DNA from: Bacillus multifaciens
GTDB lineage: Bacteria > Bacillota > Bacilli > Bacillales > Bacillaceae_G
Assembly: GCF_030756675.1 (NCBI RefSeq)
Contig: NZ_JAVBXD010000045.1
Location: forward strand, 1-34,849
Length of the DNA: 34,849 bases
Direction of reading: 5' to 3'
Program-made: the position numbers and the translations under genes
Shown here: positions 6,631 to 15,395 of the stretch, one piece after another
Position numbering within the stretch: position 1 is the stretch's first letter
How the letters are laid out: each line of letters begins with the position of its first letter
The notes under the pieces: generated by a model
What the model was told of the DNA's origin: nothing
Database searches by the model: none
The model's input: the letters and a program-made list of their open reading frames with translations, nothing else

Positions 6631-7497
6631 TTATCTTTCTAACTGCATCTTCTCTCCATATTCTTTTACGATTTGAATAATATCTTGAAACGCACCTATC
6701 TCTTCTTTTTTATGATTCAATACTTTTAAGTTATATTGATCATAATACGTTTCTAACATTTTTAATTGAGATGATGATATACCGCTAACAGGAACAACAA
6801 AGTTCACCTCATATTGTTTATATCCTTCTTTCACTATCTCACCTTGTACTTGTTCACTGTTTTCTTTATTGATTATCTTTTGTACTTTCGAAGGAATTTG
6901 TAATTGAAAATAATAGTTTTTTTCTTTTTCCAGCTTTTTATATAATGCATCTGAAATCGTATAATATACTGTATAATACACTGTATTTTCCTTTGTTTTA
7001 ATGTGAAAACGAGTAATTTGTAAGTCTTTTTTAGTGATTTCAGTTATAGTTGATTGCTGTTCCCCCTCATTTTGTGTTAAAGGTGCTGATGGGAAGAAAG
7101 AAAGAAGCTTTTCTGTATCTTCTTTTGATAGTAAATAATATTTTGAGGGATCTGTTTCTTTTTGTAGCCACCCTGTTCTCGCTTCAGTACGAAGCCAAAC
7201 TTTATATTTCTCTTCTTGTCCATTTTTCTTAATAGTAATTACATATTCGAGTTTACCTAATTCACCAATTACGTTTTGTTTCTCTGCTTTACTTATAATA
7301 TTAGCCGCTATTTTTGCTTCGTCATCCTTCAATGTCGCTTCTTTTTTCCCCACGAGGGATACAATTACTTCTATTTTCTCTTCCATAATACGCCCCGCTT
7401 CTTTTGTTGATTTTTCACTTTGTTCTTTTTTCTCATCCGTTTGATTACATGCCACTAATAAAAAAAGAAAGAACATGAATAACCATTTTTTTCGCAT
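6631..7497 (-). CDS. Lipoprotein of unknown function
   Basis: 288 residues. A lipoprotein signal MRKKWLFMFFLFLLVAC puts the acylated cysteine at position 17; an acidic/basic linker (about 18-40) and a mostly beta/helical exported domain follow. It resembles no family I can name, although B. cereus-group genomes carry many such lipoproteins. The ATG at 7497 is preferred: GAGGATGAG lies about 9 bp upstream, while the two earlier ATGs sit within or next to Shine-Dalgarno-like sequence. Confidence 0.78.
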   Translation of the reverse strand: MRKKWLFMFFLFLLVACNQTDEKKEQSEKSTKEAGRIMEEKIEVIVSLVGKKEATLKDDEAKIAANIISKAEKQNVIGELGKLEYVITIKKNGQEEKYKVWLRTEARTGWLQKETDPSKYYLLSKEDTEKLLSFFPSAPLTQNEGEQQSTITEITKKDLQITRFHIKTKENTVYYTVYYTISDALYKKLEKEKNYYFQLQIPSKVQKIINKENSEQVQGEIVKEGYKQYEVNFVVPVSGISSSQLKMLETYYDQYNLKVLNHKKEEIGAFQDIIQIVKEYGEKMQLER

Positions 7498-7608
7498 AGC
7501 TCTCATCCTCATTCCTCAAAATAAGAAAAACTTATTACCCTCACATGAAAACAAAATCAACCTAACAAATGAAATTCGATATAATATACATGAAAAGGAG
7601 GTTACAAC

Positions 7609-8385
7609 ATGCCAATAAATTTTCATAGTTCAAATAACAAATACACGTATACCAATCGCCAAGCAACAGATTCATGGACACATAGGATACAAAATATTAT
7701 AGATGTCAAAGAAAAAAGAGTCATTGATATTGGTTGCGGCGGTGGTATTTATACAAAACAACTTGCTTTGATGGGGGCAGCTGAAGTAATCGGTGTTGAT
7801 TTTTCAAATCAGATGCTCCAAGCTGCCGAAGAAAATTGTGCTCATATATCAAATACTTCCTTTATACAAGGCGACGCTTATAACATCCCTTTTGCAGATG
7901 AAACATTTGATATTGTTCTCTCACGAGCTGTCATCCATCACCTAGATCATATTCCGAATTTTCTTCAAGAAGCATATCGCATTTTAAAACGTAACGGTAT
8001 CCTTATTCTCCAAGACCGGACAATTGAAGACTGTACGATTCCAGGAAGTCCAGAACATATTCGCGGCTATTTCTTTTCTTGCTATCCAAAATTAATCCGC
8101 GTAGAATCAAAACGAAGACCGGAAACAAATCAAATCCTACATTTGTTACGCGATACCGGCTTTCAGACAAATCCGATTCAAACTTTTTGGGAAGTTCGTA
8201 AAATCCATCCTTCAATTGAAGATTTACTTCAAGACTTATCACCACGTACAGGCCGCTCTATTCTTCATGAATTATCGGACAATGAACTTTCTCACTTATT
8301 ACAACATATTTACTCTAACCTTTACGAGAGATCCCCTATTATAGAACAAGATCGCTGGACAATTTGGACAGCCGTGAAAGAGTAA
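7609..8385 (+). CDS. Class I SAM-dependent methyltransferase
   Basis: 258 residues. The Rossmann-fold SAM site VIDIGCGGGIYT is motif I (about 38-49); the acidic motif II is VIGVDFS (about 58-64). FIQGDAYNIPFADETFDIVLS is motif III/IV, followed by the HHL and ILKRNG motifs of the Methyltransf_11 (UbiE-like) family. The substrate cannot be inferred. A strong AAAAGGAGG precedes the ATG. It is monocistronic and divergent from the lipoprotein gene. Confidence 0.88.
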   Translation: MPINFHSSNNKYTYTNRQATDSWTHRIQNIIDVKEKRVIDIGCGGGIYTKQLALMGAAEVIGVDFSNQMLQAAEENCAHISNTSFIQGDAYNIPFADETFDIVLSRAVIHHLDHIPNFLQEAYRILKRNGILILQDRTIEDCTIPGSPEHIRGYFFSCYPKLIRVESKRRPETNQILHLLRDTGFQTNPIQTFWEVRKIHPSIEDLLQDLSPRTGRSILHELSDNELSHLLQHIYSNLYERSPIIEQDRWTIWTAVKE

Positions 8386-8420
8386 CAAGCCTCACATCAC
8401 GTGAGGCTTGTTACTCTTTC
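8376..8420. terminator. Long hairpin between convergent genes
   Basis: A 20-bp perfect stem (8376-8395 with 8401-8420) and a 5-nt loop. It overlaps the stops of the methyltransferase and of the small zinc-ribbon gene. U-tracts are short. Confidence 0.65.
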
Positions 8421-8628
8421 ATAACCTTGTTCGGCAACACTCTTGATATCCACCATTTCTTTCCTGTGCACTACCACACTTCGGACATACTAAAAATCTG
8501 GATTGATTTGCAAACAAACTACCTTTATCAAAAAGTAACACTCCTGCTTGTTTAAACGAACGAGAATAATATAACCATATAAAACCACAAATTGCAGTAA
8601 TACATACCAATACACCCATTACAAGCAT
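8419..8628 (-). CDS. Small membrane protein with C-terminal zinc-ribbon-like CxxC...CC
   Basis: 69 residues. One membrane helix (about 2-21) is followed by a basic linker and a C-terminal tail with CPKCG (C48, C51) and C64-C65, which looks like a short zinc ribbon. The ATG at 8628 has AGAGGTGA 6 bp upstream; the frame extends further up but without a binding site. Function unknown. Convergent with the methyltransferase gene. Confidence 0.6.
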   Translation of the reverse strand: MLVMGVLVCITAICGFIWLYYSRSFKQAGVLLFDKGSLFANQSRFLVCPKCGSAQERNGGYQECCRTRL

Positions 8629-8869
8629 TTTCGTCACCTCTGCTTCGTCTGTTCTTTCCAGCAAGTGGATGATTACATTATTCTCTATAATAAACAATAA
8701 ATCCTTCTTTTCGTCATAAAATAAAAATTCCCTTAGGGGGAATTTAACGTTAATTGATAAGAAACAACAAATTTTATAATTTCCATAAAAGATTTACGAT
8801 TTTTTAATAAAATAAAAAGTTGTCCTTCTAATACAATAAAAACACCAGTATATGTAAAGGAGTGACAAC

Positions 8870-10411
8870 ATGTTTATCTTTCTTATGTATATTCCTTTTC
8901 TTATTTCTATCACTCTTTCTTCCGTTTTTTCCCCTGAAGAGTCTCCTGAAATACCAGTACAAATAATTGGGTTAAACGATTTACACGGACAAATTAACAC
9001 AACTACACCACTGCACGGAAAGCCTGCCGGTCGCGCTGACTACATCGCCTCCTATATCAACGCCTATAAACAACAATTTCCACATACCTTACTTGTTCAT
9101 ACTGGTGATATGATTGGCGGCAGCCCCCCCATTTCGGCTCTCTTTCAAGATGAGCCAACGATAGAGTTTTTAAATATGCTACAATTTGACGTTGGAACGA
9201 TTGGTAATCATGAGTTTGACGAAGGAGCAGAAGAACTAAAACGACTAATTGACGGCGGGTTTCATCCAAAAACAGGCATGTTTCCAGGTAGTAACTTCCC
9301 TTATGTTTGTGCAAATGTACTAAATACTAACACAAATAAACCTCTACTCCCGCCATATGCTATTAAATGGATTGACGGTATCCCCATCGCTTTTATTGGC
9401 ATCGTTACAAAAGAAACACCTTTTCTTACGATGCAAGGTGATATGTCAGCAGTCACTTTTATAGATGAAGCTACCGCTGTTCAAACGTACGTACGGGAAT
9501 TACAGCAAAAAGGCATCCATGCTATTATCGTTCTTGCTCACTTAGATGGTAAGACAATAGATGGAACTACCAACGGACCACTTGCTGATTTAGCCAGTAA
9601 GCTTGATGATGATGTAGATATACTATTTGGTGGACACAATCATTCTTATATGAATGGATATGTGAATGGAAAATTACTTGTTGAAGCTTACTCTTACGGA
9701 AGAGCTTTGGCAAATGTACAGCTTACAATTAATCGCAAAACAAAAGATATCACAAAGAAAACTGCAAAGATTATTCCTACTTATCACGACGAAATGCAAC
9801 CTAATCCAATTATCCAATCATGGATTCAAAGCTATCAGGCAAAAATAGCTCCAATAACCGAGCAAGTACTTGGAAAAAGTGTACACGTGCTGACACGAAA
9901 TCAAAATAATGACGGAGAATCAGATCTTGGTGCTCTTCTTGCCACATCCCAGCGTCAAGCTATGCAAGCTGACATTGCATTTGTTAACCCCGGTACAATA
10001 CGCCATAATTTACCGGCTGGTTTCATTACATGGGAACATACATTTCTCATCCAACCTTTTGAAAATAAACTCATTAAAATGGATTTAACCGGTAAAGAAA
10101 TTCGAAATGTCCTGCACGAACAATGGGATGATGAAGTACGTATGTTACAAGTATCTGGAATTCGTTACACTTGGGAAAAAAACGGGGTAGAATCCATTAC
10201 ACTAGAAAACGGTGAGCCGCTCCAAGATCATACAACATACTCTGTCGTAGTAAATTCTTTCCTAGCAAATGGCGGAGATAAGTTTACTATATTTCAAAAA
10301 GGACGAAATCGCGTTGAAGGCCCGACAGATCAAGAAGCATTCGCAAATTTCATCCGTTCTACTCCATCTTTGGAAAATATTCGAGTGAATCATATTCAAA
10401 AAATACAGTAA
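8870..10411 (+). CDS. Secreted 5'-nucleotidase / bifunctional metallophosphatase (UshA/YfkN type)
   Basis: 513 residues. An N-terminal signal sequence (about 1-22) precedes a calcineurin-like phosphatase domain with all metal motifs: GLNDLHG (D37, H39), HTGD (D80), GNHEFDEG (N113, H114), an LAH at about 224 and GGHNH at 254-258. A C-terminal 5'-nucleotidase domain (about 330-490) carries NPGTIR and NSFLANGGD, the nucleotide-binding part. It should hydrolyse nucleotides and phosphoesters outside the cell; there is no LPXTG or other wall anchor. The ATG follows AAAGGAGTG. Monocistronic. Confidence 0.93.
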   Translation: MFIFLMYIPFLISITLSSVFSPEESPEIPVQIIGLNDLHGQINTTTPLHGKPAGRADYIASYINAYKQQFPHTLLVHTGDMIGGSPPISALFQDEPTIEFLNMLQFDVGTIGNHEFDEGAEELKRLIDGGFHPKTGMFPGSNFPYVCANVLNTNTNKPLLPPYAIKWIDGIPIAFIGIVTKETPFLTMQGDMSAVTFIDEATAVQTYVRELQQKGIHAIIVLAHLDGKTIDGTTNGPLADLASKLDDDVDILFGGHNHSYMNGYVNGKLLVEAYSYGRALANVQLTINRKTKDITKKTAKIIPTYHDEMQPNPIIQSWIQSYQAKIAPITEQVLGKSVHVLTRNQNNDGESDLGALLATSQRQAMQADIAFVNPGTIRHNLPAGFITWEHTFLIQPFENKLIKMDLTGKEIRNVLHEQWDDEVRMLQVSGIRYTWEKNGVESITLENGEPLQDHTTYSVVVNSFLANGGDKFTIFQKGRNRVEGPTDQEAFANFIRSTPSLENIRVNHIQKIQ

Positions 10412-10419
10412 ACATTTAC

Positions 10420-10454
10420 AAAATAAAAAGGCTTCTCGACAGCCTTTTTATTTT
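10420..10454. terminator. Bidirectional terminator between the nucleotidase and liaR genes
   Basis: AAAATAAAAAGGCT / AGCCTTTTTATTTT with loop TCTCGAC; A- and T-runs on both sides. Confidence 0.8.
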
Positions 10455-11080
10455 GTAAGCTGATGACGAAACGCATAAATAACTGCTTGTGTCCGATCAC
10501 TTACATGTAATTTATTTAAAATATTACTTACATGCGTCTTCACTGTTTTTAAAGCAATAAATAGTTCATCAGCAATTTCTTGATTACTTTTTCCCTCGGC
10601 AATCAATAATAAAATTTCAAATTCTCGTTCTGTTAACTCTTCATGCAGCGGCTGTTCCTTCTTTTGACGCATACGCGACATCATTTTCCCGGTAACTTTC
10701 GGTTCGAGTACTGTTTCTCCATCGTATGTCGCTCGAACTGCATCTGCTATATCACTTGCCCTTGATGTTTTTAATAAATAACTCGTTGCACCAGCTTCAA
10801 TAACCGGGTATAACTTTTCATCATCTAAGAAACTTGTTACTACAACAATTTTTGCCTCCGGCCATTCTTGAATAATCGCTCGCGTTGCCTCAACACCATC
10901 CATTTCATCCATAACAAGATCCATTAAAATAATATCTGGTTTTAATGAAAGTGCTAATTCTGAACCTATTCTTCCATTTTCCGCTTCTCCTACAACTTCA
11001 ATATCCGGCTGAGTCGATAAATAAGCCGATACACCCATTCGAACCATTTCATGGTCGTCAACAAGCAATACTTTAATCAT
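10448..11080 (-). CDS. liaR: LiaR-type response regulator
   Basis: 210 residues. The receiver domain has the acidic pair DD at 8-9, phosphoacceptor Asp54 (ILMDL), T/S switch and Lys104. The C-terminal LuxR/NarL helix-turn-helix (about 147-205) contains [20 protein letters not shown]. It closely matches the LiaR/VraR group. It overlaps liaS by 8 bp (ATGATTAA), so the two are translationally coupled. It should respond to cell-envelope stress sensed by LiaS under LiaF control and activate the operon. Confidence 0.94.
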   Translation of the reverse strand: MIKVLLVDDHEMVRMGVSAYLSTQPDIEVVGEAENGRIGSELALSLKPDIILMDLVMDEMDGVEATRAIIQEWPEAKIVVVTSFLDDEKLYPVIEAGATSYLLKTSRASDIADAVRATYDGETVLEPKVTGKMMSRMRQKKEQPLHEELTEREFEILLLIAEGKSNQEIADELFIALKTVKTHVSNILNKLHVSDRTQAVIYAFRHQLTK

Positions 11081-12134
11081 CTTGTTCCTCCCCTCTTTCT
11101 ATAAGAATTGGCACTTTCACCTCAATTTGCGTTCCTTTATTCGGAAAACTTAATACCTTTAAAGTTCCGCCAATTTCATGAACGCGCTCTTGCATAGAGC
11201 GAAGGCCATATGATCCTGCTTTGTTCACTCCTACCTCAAAGCCTACGCCATCATCAATAATTTTTAAAATTGCATATTTATCAATTTGGCGCAATCTCAC
11301 TTCTGTTTTCTTCGCTTTTGCATGCCGCAATGTATTGGACAGTGCTTCTTGTACAATGCGGAATAAGTGATCTTCCACACCTTTTTTCAATTGAATTGGC
11401 TCAATCAACCATTCAATCTTCATATGTTGTTTTCTTGAAAGCTCTGATAATAATTCTTCAATGCCTTCTGTTAATTTTTTACCTTCTAATTGGACAGGAC
11501 GTAAATGCAGAAGAAGCGCTCTCATTTCTGATTGAGCATTTACAACCATATTTTCAACAAGTTGTAATTGTTTTTGCGTACCCTCTGGTATATGGGCGGT
11601 TTGCTCATTAATTGCTGACATCATCATCGACATCGCAAAGAGCTGTTGACTAACAGAATCATGAAGCTCTCTCGCTAAACGATGCCGCTCTTCTGAAATG
11701 GCCTGTTGTCTCATTTCTTCATTCCACTGCGCTCGTTCATTCGTTACTTTTTGAAACAATCCGGCTTGCTCTTCTAACCGTCTAGCAAGTGCAATTACCT
11801 TTCGTTCTACTTCTTGAAATTCATCTTCCCCTGTAAACGAAGCATCTCTTGGAAAATTCCCTCTTTCTATTTCAAATAAAAAAGTCGTTAATCCTTGGAT
11901 ACGCTGCTGCATATAATAACCAATTGCATATCCAACAATTCCACCAATGAGAAGACTCGTACCTAAAATAAACAAACTAACAGGAACAGAAGCAATAGAT
12001 TCTTTCCACAATAAATCATACACATTTTGCTGGCTTTTCCATATATAAACGATTGTACAAATAAGTGCAATACTCATAGAAGATAATATCGAGTATCGAA
12101 TATACATCCATGAAATATTCTTCTGTTTTTTCAT
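11073..12134 (-). CDS. liaS: LiaS-type sensor histidine kinase
   Basis: 353 residues with two membrane helices (about 13-32 and 50-74) around a short extracellular loop, making it an intramembrane-sensing kinase. A HAMP-like linker (about 72-125) is followed by the HisKA_3 dimerisation domain with [11 protein letters not shown] (phosphorylated His158) and a HATPase_c domain with DDGVGFE and [10 protein letters not shown]. The start overlaps the liaF stop in TAATG. Confidence 0.94.
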   Translation of the reverse strand: MKKQKNISWMYIRYSILSSMSIALICTIVYIWKSQQNVYDLLWKESIASVPVSLFILGTSLLIGGIVGYAIGYYMQQRIQGLTTFLFEIERGNFPRDASFTGEDEFQEVERKVIALARRLEEQAGLFQKVTNERAQWNEEMRQQAISEERHRLARELHDSVSQQLFAMSMMMSAINEQTAHIPEGTQKQLQLVENMVVNAQSEMRALLLHLRPVQLEGKKLTEGIEELLSELSRKQHMKIEWLIEPIQLKKGVEDHLFRIVQEALSNTLRHAKAKKTEVRLRQIDKYAILKIIDDGVGFEVGVNKAGSYGLRSMQERVHEIGGTLKVLSFPNKGTQIEVKVPILIERGEEQDD

Positions 12135-12874
12135 TATATTTTCCTCACTTCCGTATCGCCTACGATAAGCGAAGAAATAATTTTAATACGTCGAGGAGCT
12201 TCTTTATACTGTTCCGTTCTAAACTTCACATTACGATTAAAGCCTGTTTCTTCATGCGATGGTAGTAAAACTCTTCCAACAATAACAGAATGATTCAAAG
12301 ATAGCTCAATATCGTATGGAACATACAAACGAATATTACCAATCACACCGTGAATGACAATAACCGTTTCGCCTTCTGGAATCATAGCTGTCGTTAAATC
12401 AATTTCAACATCACCGATTCCGTATTGAATATTAACATCTTCTAACTCATATATATGGTCCATGATTCGTACATTACCAACCATTATATTCTTGATATAC
12501 GGCTCTGTTCGATAGATTGGTTTTTCTTCATTTATATATTCTTTTTCCTTAATTTCAACCTGTACCGCTTTTGACTTTTGCTGACCTTGTATCAGCTGGT
12601 AACCAATGAAAGCTAAACAAGCAAATAAAACGAGCACGAAAGCTGCTGATGAAAATAGGAAAAATAAGAAAACAAGTCCCCCAACAAATAAACACACATT
12701 CCCTCTCACATATCGATTCTTTTTTCGATAATGCCTTCCAAACATAATCATAATAAAGGCAAAAATAAGACCACCAGGCTCGAAATGACCAAGAATCATA
12801 TCGAGAAAAAGACCGAATCCAAATATGATGAGGAGCATCCCTAATAATTGTGTTTTCGAAAATTGTTTCTTCAT
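12134..12874 (-). CDS. liaF: LiaF-type inhibitor of the LiaSR system
   Basis: 246 residues. The N-terminal half has about four membrane helices; the C-terminal half is a soluble beta-rich domain (about 125-246, the LiaF/DUF2154 C-terminal region) with repeated V-G-N-V-R-I / G-D-V-E-I-D-L type strands. In Firmicutes LiaF keeps LiaS inactive without stress. RBS GGGGGAG is upstream. It is separated from liaH by 119 bp containing a hairpin. Confidence 0.9.
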   Translation of the reverse strand: MKKQFSKTQLLGMLLIIFGFGLFLDMILGHFEPGGLIFAFIMIMFGRHYRKKNRYVRGNVCLFVGGLVFLFFLFSSAAFVLVLFACLAFIGYQLIQGQQKSKAVQVEIKEKEYINEEKPIYRTEPYIKNIMVGNVRIMDHIYELEDVNIQYGIGDVEIDLTTAMIPEGETVIVIHGVIGNIRLYVPYDIELSLNHSVIVGRVLLPSHEETGFNRNVKFRTEQYKEAPRRIKIISSLIVGDTEVRKI

Positions 12875-12903
12875 TGCAGCTCCCCCTTCTTTATTGTATA
12901 TAC

Positions 12904-12945
12904 ATAGAAGAAAAAGGCATTGTATTCCAACACCTTTTCTTCTAT
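12904..12945 (-). terminator. Hairpin between liaH and liaF (attenuator-like)
   Basis: ATAGAAGAAAAAGG (12904-12917) pairs with CCTTTTCTTCTAT (12933-12945) with one bulged A. There is no long U-run after it, so read-through is likely; it would let liaH be more abundant than liaFSR, as seen with liaIH in B. subtilis. Confidence 0.55.
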
Positions 12946-12993
12946 CACTATATCATAAGCTTATTTTATAATATACTACAATTATTTTATTAC

Positions 12994-13644
12994 TTATTTG
13001 TCTAAAGATACTTCTTTTTTCTCTTTCATTTCGCGTTCAAGCTTTGCAATCTTCATATCAAATGTGTCACGTGTATGATCTTCATTGATGCGAAGCTCTA
13101 AATCACGAATGTGATCTTCAATTTCTTCAAAGCGTAAAAATGGGTTATTTTCATCCATTTTATGAAGAGCCGTATTCATACGCCGGTTTGCATGTGCCAT
13201 ATTTTCACGTGCCATTAATTCCATACGTTTTGCATTCATTTCTTTTAATTTGTTTTTCATTTCATTAAGGCGACGCTCTAATACATCAATTTGTTCCATA
13301 ACACCTGCATACATTTCTTCTAAGCGAGCTACTTGCCCTTCGTAGTATGCCACTTCCTCTAATGCACGCTCATGTAGTTGTATTTCTCCTGCTTCTTTGG
13401 CAATTACAGCTTGCTTGGATCTCTTATTTACGAAATAACGCGCCTGCTCAAGTTCCTGTGCGAAATTAGTTTTTAATGTTTTGTGACGCTCAATTAACTT
13501 TTCAATTTTTGTTACTTCACGCTCGCTATCACGTAAATATTGATTTAACATCGCAATTGGATTTTTTCTTTCTTTCTCGTCTAACACATTATGAAGATCT
13601 GCAAGTACTGCATCACGTACACGTCCGAATAATGATTGTTTCAT
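12994..13644 (-). CDS. liaH: PspA/IM30-family phage-shock-type protein (LiaH-like)
   Basis: 216 residues, almost entirely coiled coil, starting MKQSLFGRVRDAVLADLHNV with the amphipathic N-terminal helix of PspA/LiaH proteins. The family forms large membrane-protective oligomers. It is the second gene of the Lia operon, 46 bp after the small membrane-protein gene; RBS AGAGGAAG. The LiaH assignment rests on family plus its position next to liaF. Confidence 0.88.
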   Translation of the reverse strand: MKQSLFGRVRDAVLADLHNVLDEKERKNPIAMLNQYLRDSEREVTKIEKLIERHKTLKTNFAQELEQARYFVNKRSKQAVIAKEAGEIQLHERALEEVAYYEGQVARLEEMYAGVMEQIDVLERRLNEMKNKLKEMNAKRMELMARENMAHANRRMNTALHKMDENNPFLRFEEIEDHIRDLELRINEDHTRDTFDMKIAKLEREMKEKKEVSLDK

Positions 13645-13690
13645 TTATAATCTTCCTCTCTTCTACTCTATTATTTTTTGTTATTTCATA

Positions 13691-14047
13691 TTAGTTATTT
13701 TTCATTAATCTGTTCCACTCATCTTCAAAATTGTTATACGGCTTCGAGCTGTCTGAAGCAACATCTACTACATGTTTCTCTTTTTTCCATTCACGGTATC
13801 CATAATATAGAACGACTAATGCCGCAATACCGATTAACGCCGGGGAATGAGACAGGGCAATTGACAAGCCAATTAAACCAACAATCCCCCAAGCTAGTTT
13901 TCCAAAAAATGATTGTGCTCGCACAAATGATTTATAGCTCCAATACACAATCCCTGCTCCAATTGCTAATCCTACAATACCAGCAAGACTGCCAAGAGCA
14001 ATTAAAGCCAAAATACCGGCTGCCATAAACGCTAAAAATTGTTTCAT
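13691..14047 (-). CDS. Small membrane protein heading the Lia operon (Listeria lmo0954-like)
   Basis: 118 residues with about four hydrophobic segments (5-22, 23-42, 50-66, 69-86) and a charged C-terminal tail (90-118). It takes the place that LiaI holds in B. subtilis, but it is longer and resembles the lmo0954 family of membrane proteins that accompany PspA homologues; it may recruit LiaH to the membrane. RBS AGGGAGG. Upstream is a CTTAAG-centred palindrome that could be the LiaR site. Confidence 0.82.
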   Translation of the reverse strand: MKQFLAFMAAGILALIALGSLAGIVGLAIGAGIVYWSYKSFVRAQSFFGKLAWGIVGLIGLSIALSHSPALIGIAALVVLYYGYREWKKEKHVVDVASDSSKPYNNFEDEWNRLMKNN

Positions 14048-14135
14048 CTTGTGCTTGCCTCCCTTCGTTTTGATACTCTTATCTTACCTATCTTTTCATG
14101 TTTCTATAACGAGCTTAAGAACCGTTTTTCTCTCA

Positions 14136-14145
14136 GACTTAAGTC
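14136..14145 (-). promoter_or_regulatory. Candidate LiaR operator GACTTAAGTC
   Basis: A perfect 10-bp palindrome about 90 bp upstream of the first Lia gene; its ACT-n-AGT form recalls VraR/LiaR sites. On the minus strand GTCTGA follows it and is repeated about 25 bp upstream. No -35 is evident downstream, consistent with activator dependence. Confidence 0.35.
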
Positions 14146-14325
14146 CTATTTATTATCAGACCTATATTTAAAGTAAGATGAGTTCCTTCTCCTCCTCACC
14201 TTCTCGTAACTTTGCAGTGAAGGTCATATTATCCGTGAATAGTGGAGTAAATTGAACTATATGTCTAAAAAAGAAATGATTCACTGAATGAAAAACCTTC
14301 TATCATTCATAGTTATCATCAAACT

Positions 14326-14353
14326 TTGTAAAATTCTTGCGTCACACTATAAT
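14326..14353 (+). promoter_or_regulatory. Promoter of the Imm26-DUF4240 gene
   Basis: TTGTAA (14326-14331), 16-bp spacer, perfect TATAAT (14348-14353). The rest of the 360-bp divergent region shows nothing else beyond the Lia palindrome and a weak TGAATGA/TCATTCA hairpin. Confidence 0.6.
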
Positions 14354-14409
14354 TAGGTTTATGTAATGATAAGATATAGATACAAAATATTTATCGGGAG
14401 AGAAATATC

Positions 14410-15327
14410 TTGAAAAAGAAGAAAATGCATTTTGCAGAAATTGGTGATATATATGCGGTGCCCCTTCCTAATAATTGGTACGGAGCTGTTCGAGTGATAA
14501 ATAGAATGGATGGTTCTACTTTGCTTGCGACAACAACGTATTTAGATTTAAACATCCCAAACTTGGATGATAAGTGTTTGCAAACGATTTTGAAGCAAAA
14601 TCGTTTTTTCTATGAACATGAACTTGCATTATATTGGGTAGATGGGTGTGTTCCACCAGACATTATTTACATCGGAAACATTCCTCTCTCTAAAACAGAG
14701 AAAAAATTGACATGCTCCTCGTATAGTGGAATGTGGGAAAAACATAGTGGCCAAGAAGCTTGGTATGAATGGCGCTGGATACACGATAGAGCAAATTTTG
14801 AAATAGAAATACAAGAAGAAGAGAAAAAAATGCAGAGTAAATGGAAAAAACGACCACAGTCCCCCAAAACAATGATGGAGGATCATTTATTTTGGGAGAT
14901 TATTTCTCTCTTAGATTGGAAAGTATTCGATCAGGATCAATATAATGTGTTAGAACCAGCCATCTACGCGCTTTCCCGCATGAAAGTGAAAGATATCAAA
15001 CAATTCCAAGAAACTTTAACTTATAAACTGTACCTCCTAGATACAAGAGAGCATGCCAAGAACATAGGTGCTACCTCTTATGAAGAGGCAAATGACGAGT
15101 ACGTTTCAGCCGATGTATTCTTATATACACGATGTCTTGCAATTGCGTGCGGAAAAAATTTATTTGAAAAGGCTTTAGCGGAACCTATTCATATGCCAAA
15201 AAACAAAGACTTCGAACCGCTTTTATATCTTGCAGAAAAAGCGTATACACGAAGAATGGGTAAAGAATTTGAGTATGAAACAGGATGTGATTATGAATCC
15301 TTTTCAAACAAGGAAGGCTGGAAATAA
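14410..15327 (+). CDS. Imm26-like / DUF4240 protein, possible toxin-immunity factor
   Basis: 305 residues, soluble. The N-terminal part (about 5-95) starts EIGDIYAVPLPNNWYGAVRVI, the pattern of Imm26 immunity proteins. A charged linker (about 125-160) leads to a DUF4240 domain (about 160-295) with FWEIISLLDW, LTYKLYLLDTREHA and the closing TGCDYESFSN. Imm26 proteins neutralise polymorphic toxins, but no toxin gene is nearby, so function is inferred. The TTG at 14410 is chosen because GGGAG (14396-14400) is 9 bp upstream; an ATG at 14425 is the alternative. Monocistronic. Confidence 0.8.
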   Translation: MKKKKMHFAEIGDIYAVPLPNNWYGAVRVINRMDGSTLLATTTYLDLNIPNLDDKCLQTILKQNRFFYEHELALYWVDGCVPPDIIYIGNIPLSKTEKKLTCSSYSGMWEKHSGQEAWYEWRWIHDRANFEIEIQEEEKKMQSKWKKRPQSPKTMMEDHLFWEIISLLDWKVFDQDQYNVLEPAIYALSRMKVKDIKQFQETLTYKLYLLDTREHAKNIGATSYEEANDEYVSADVFLYTRCLAIACGKNLFEKALAEPIHMPKNKDFEPLLYLAEKAYTRRMGKEFEYETGCDYESFSNKEGWK

Positions 15328-15355
15328 ATCTAAAATTAATCTTTATATCCAAAAC

Positions 15356-15391
15356 AAAAAGAGGATGCCTTCTATAAGACATCCCCTTTTG
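15356..15391. terminator. Terminator between the DUF4240 gene and the NhaC-family gene
   Basis: AAAAGAGGATG / CATCCCCTTTT with one mismatch, T-rich on both strands. Confidence 0.65.
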
Positions 15392-15395
15392 TTCA

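Noticed and set aside
8725-8745. AAATTCCC/GGGAATTT hairpin with a T-rich tail on the minus strand
   Set aside because: Looks like a terminator, but no minus-strand gene ends there; could be an operator for the nucleotidase gene, not supportable.
13678-14028. 116-residue plus-strand ORF across the first Lia gene
   Set aside because: Antisense shadow with no binding site; the minus-strand gene has the proper start and neighbours.
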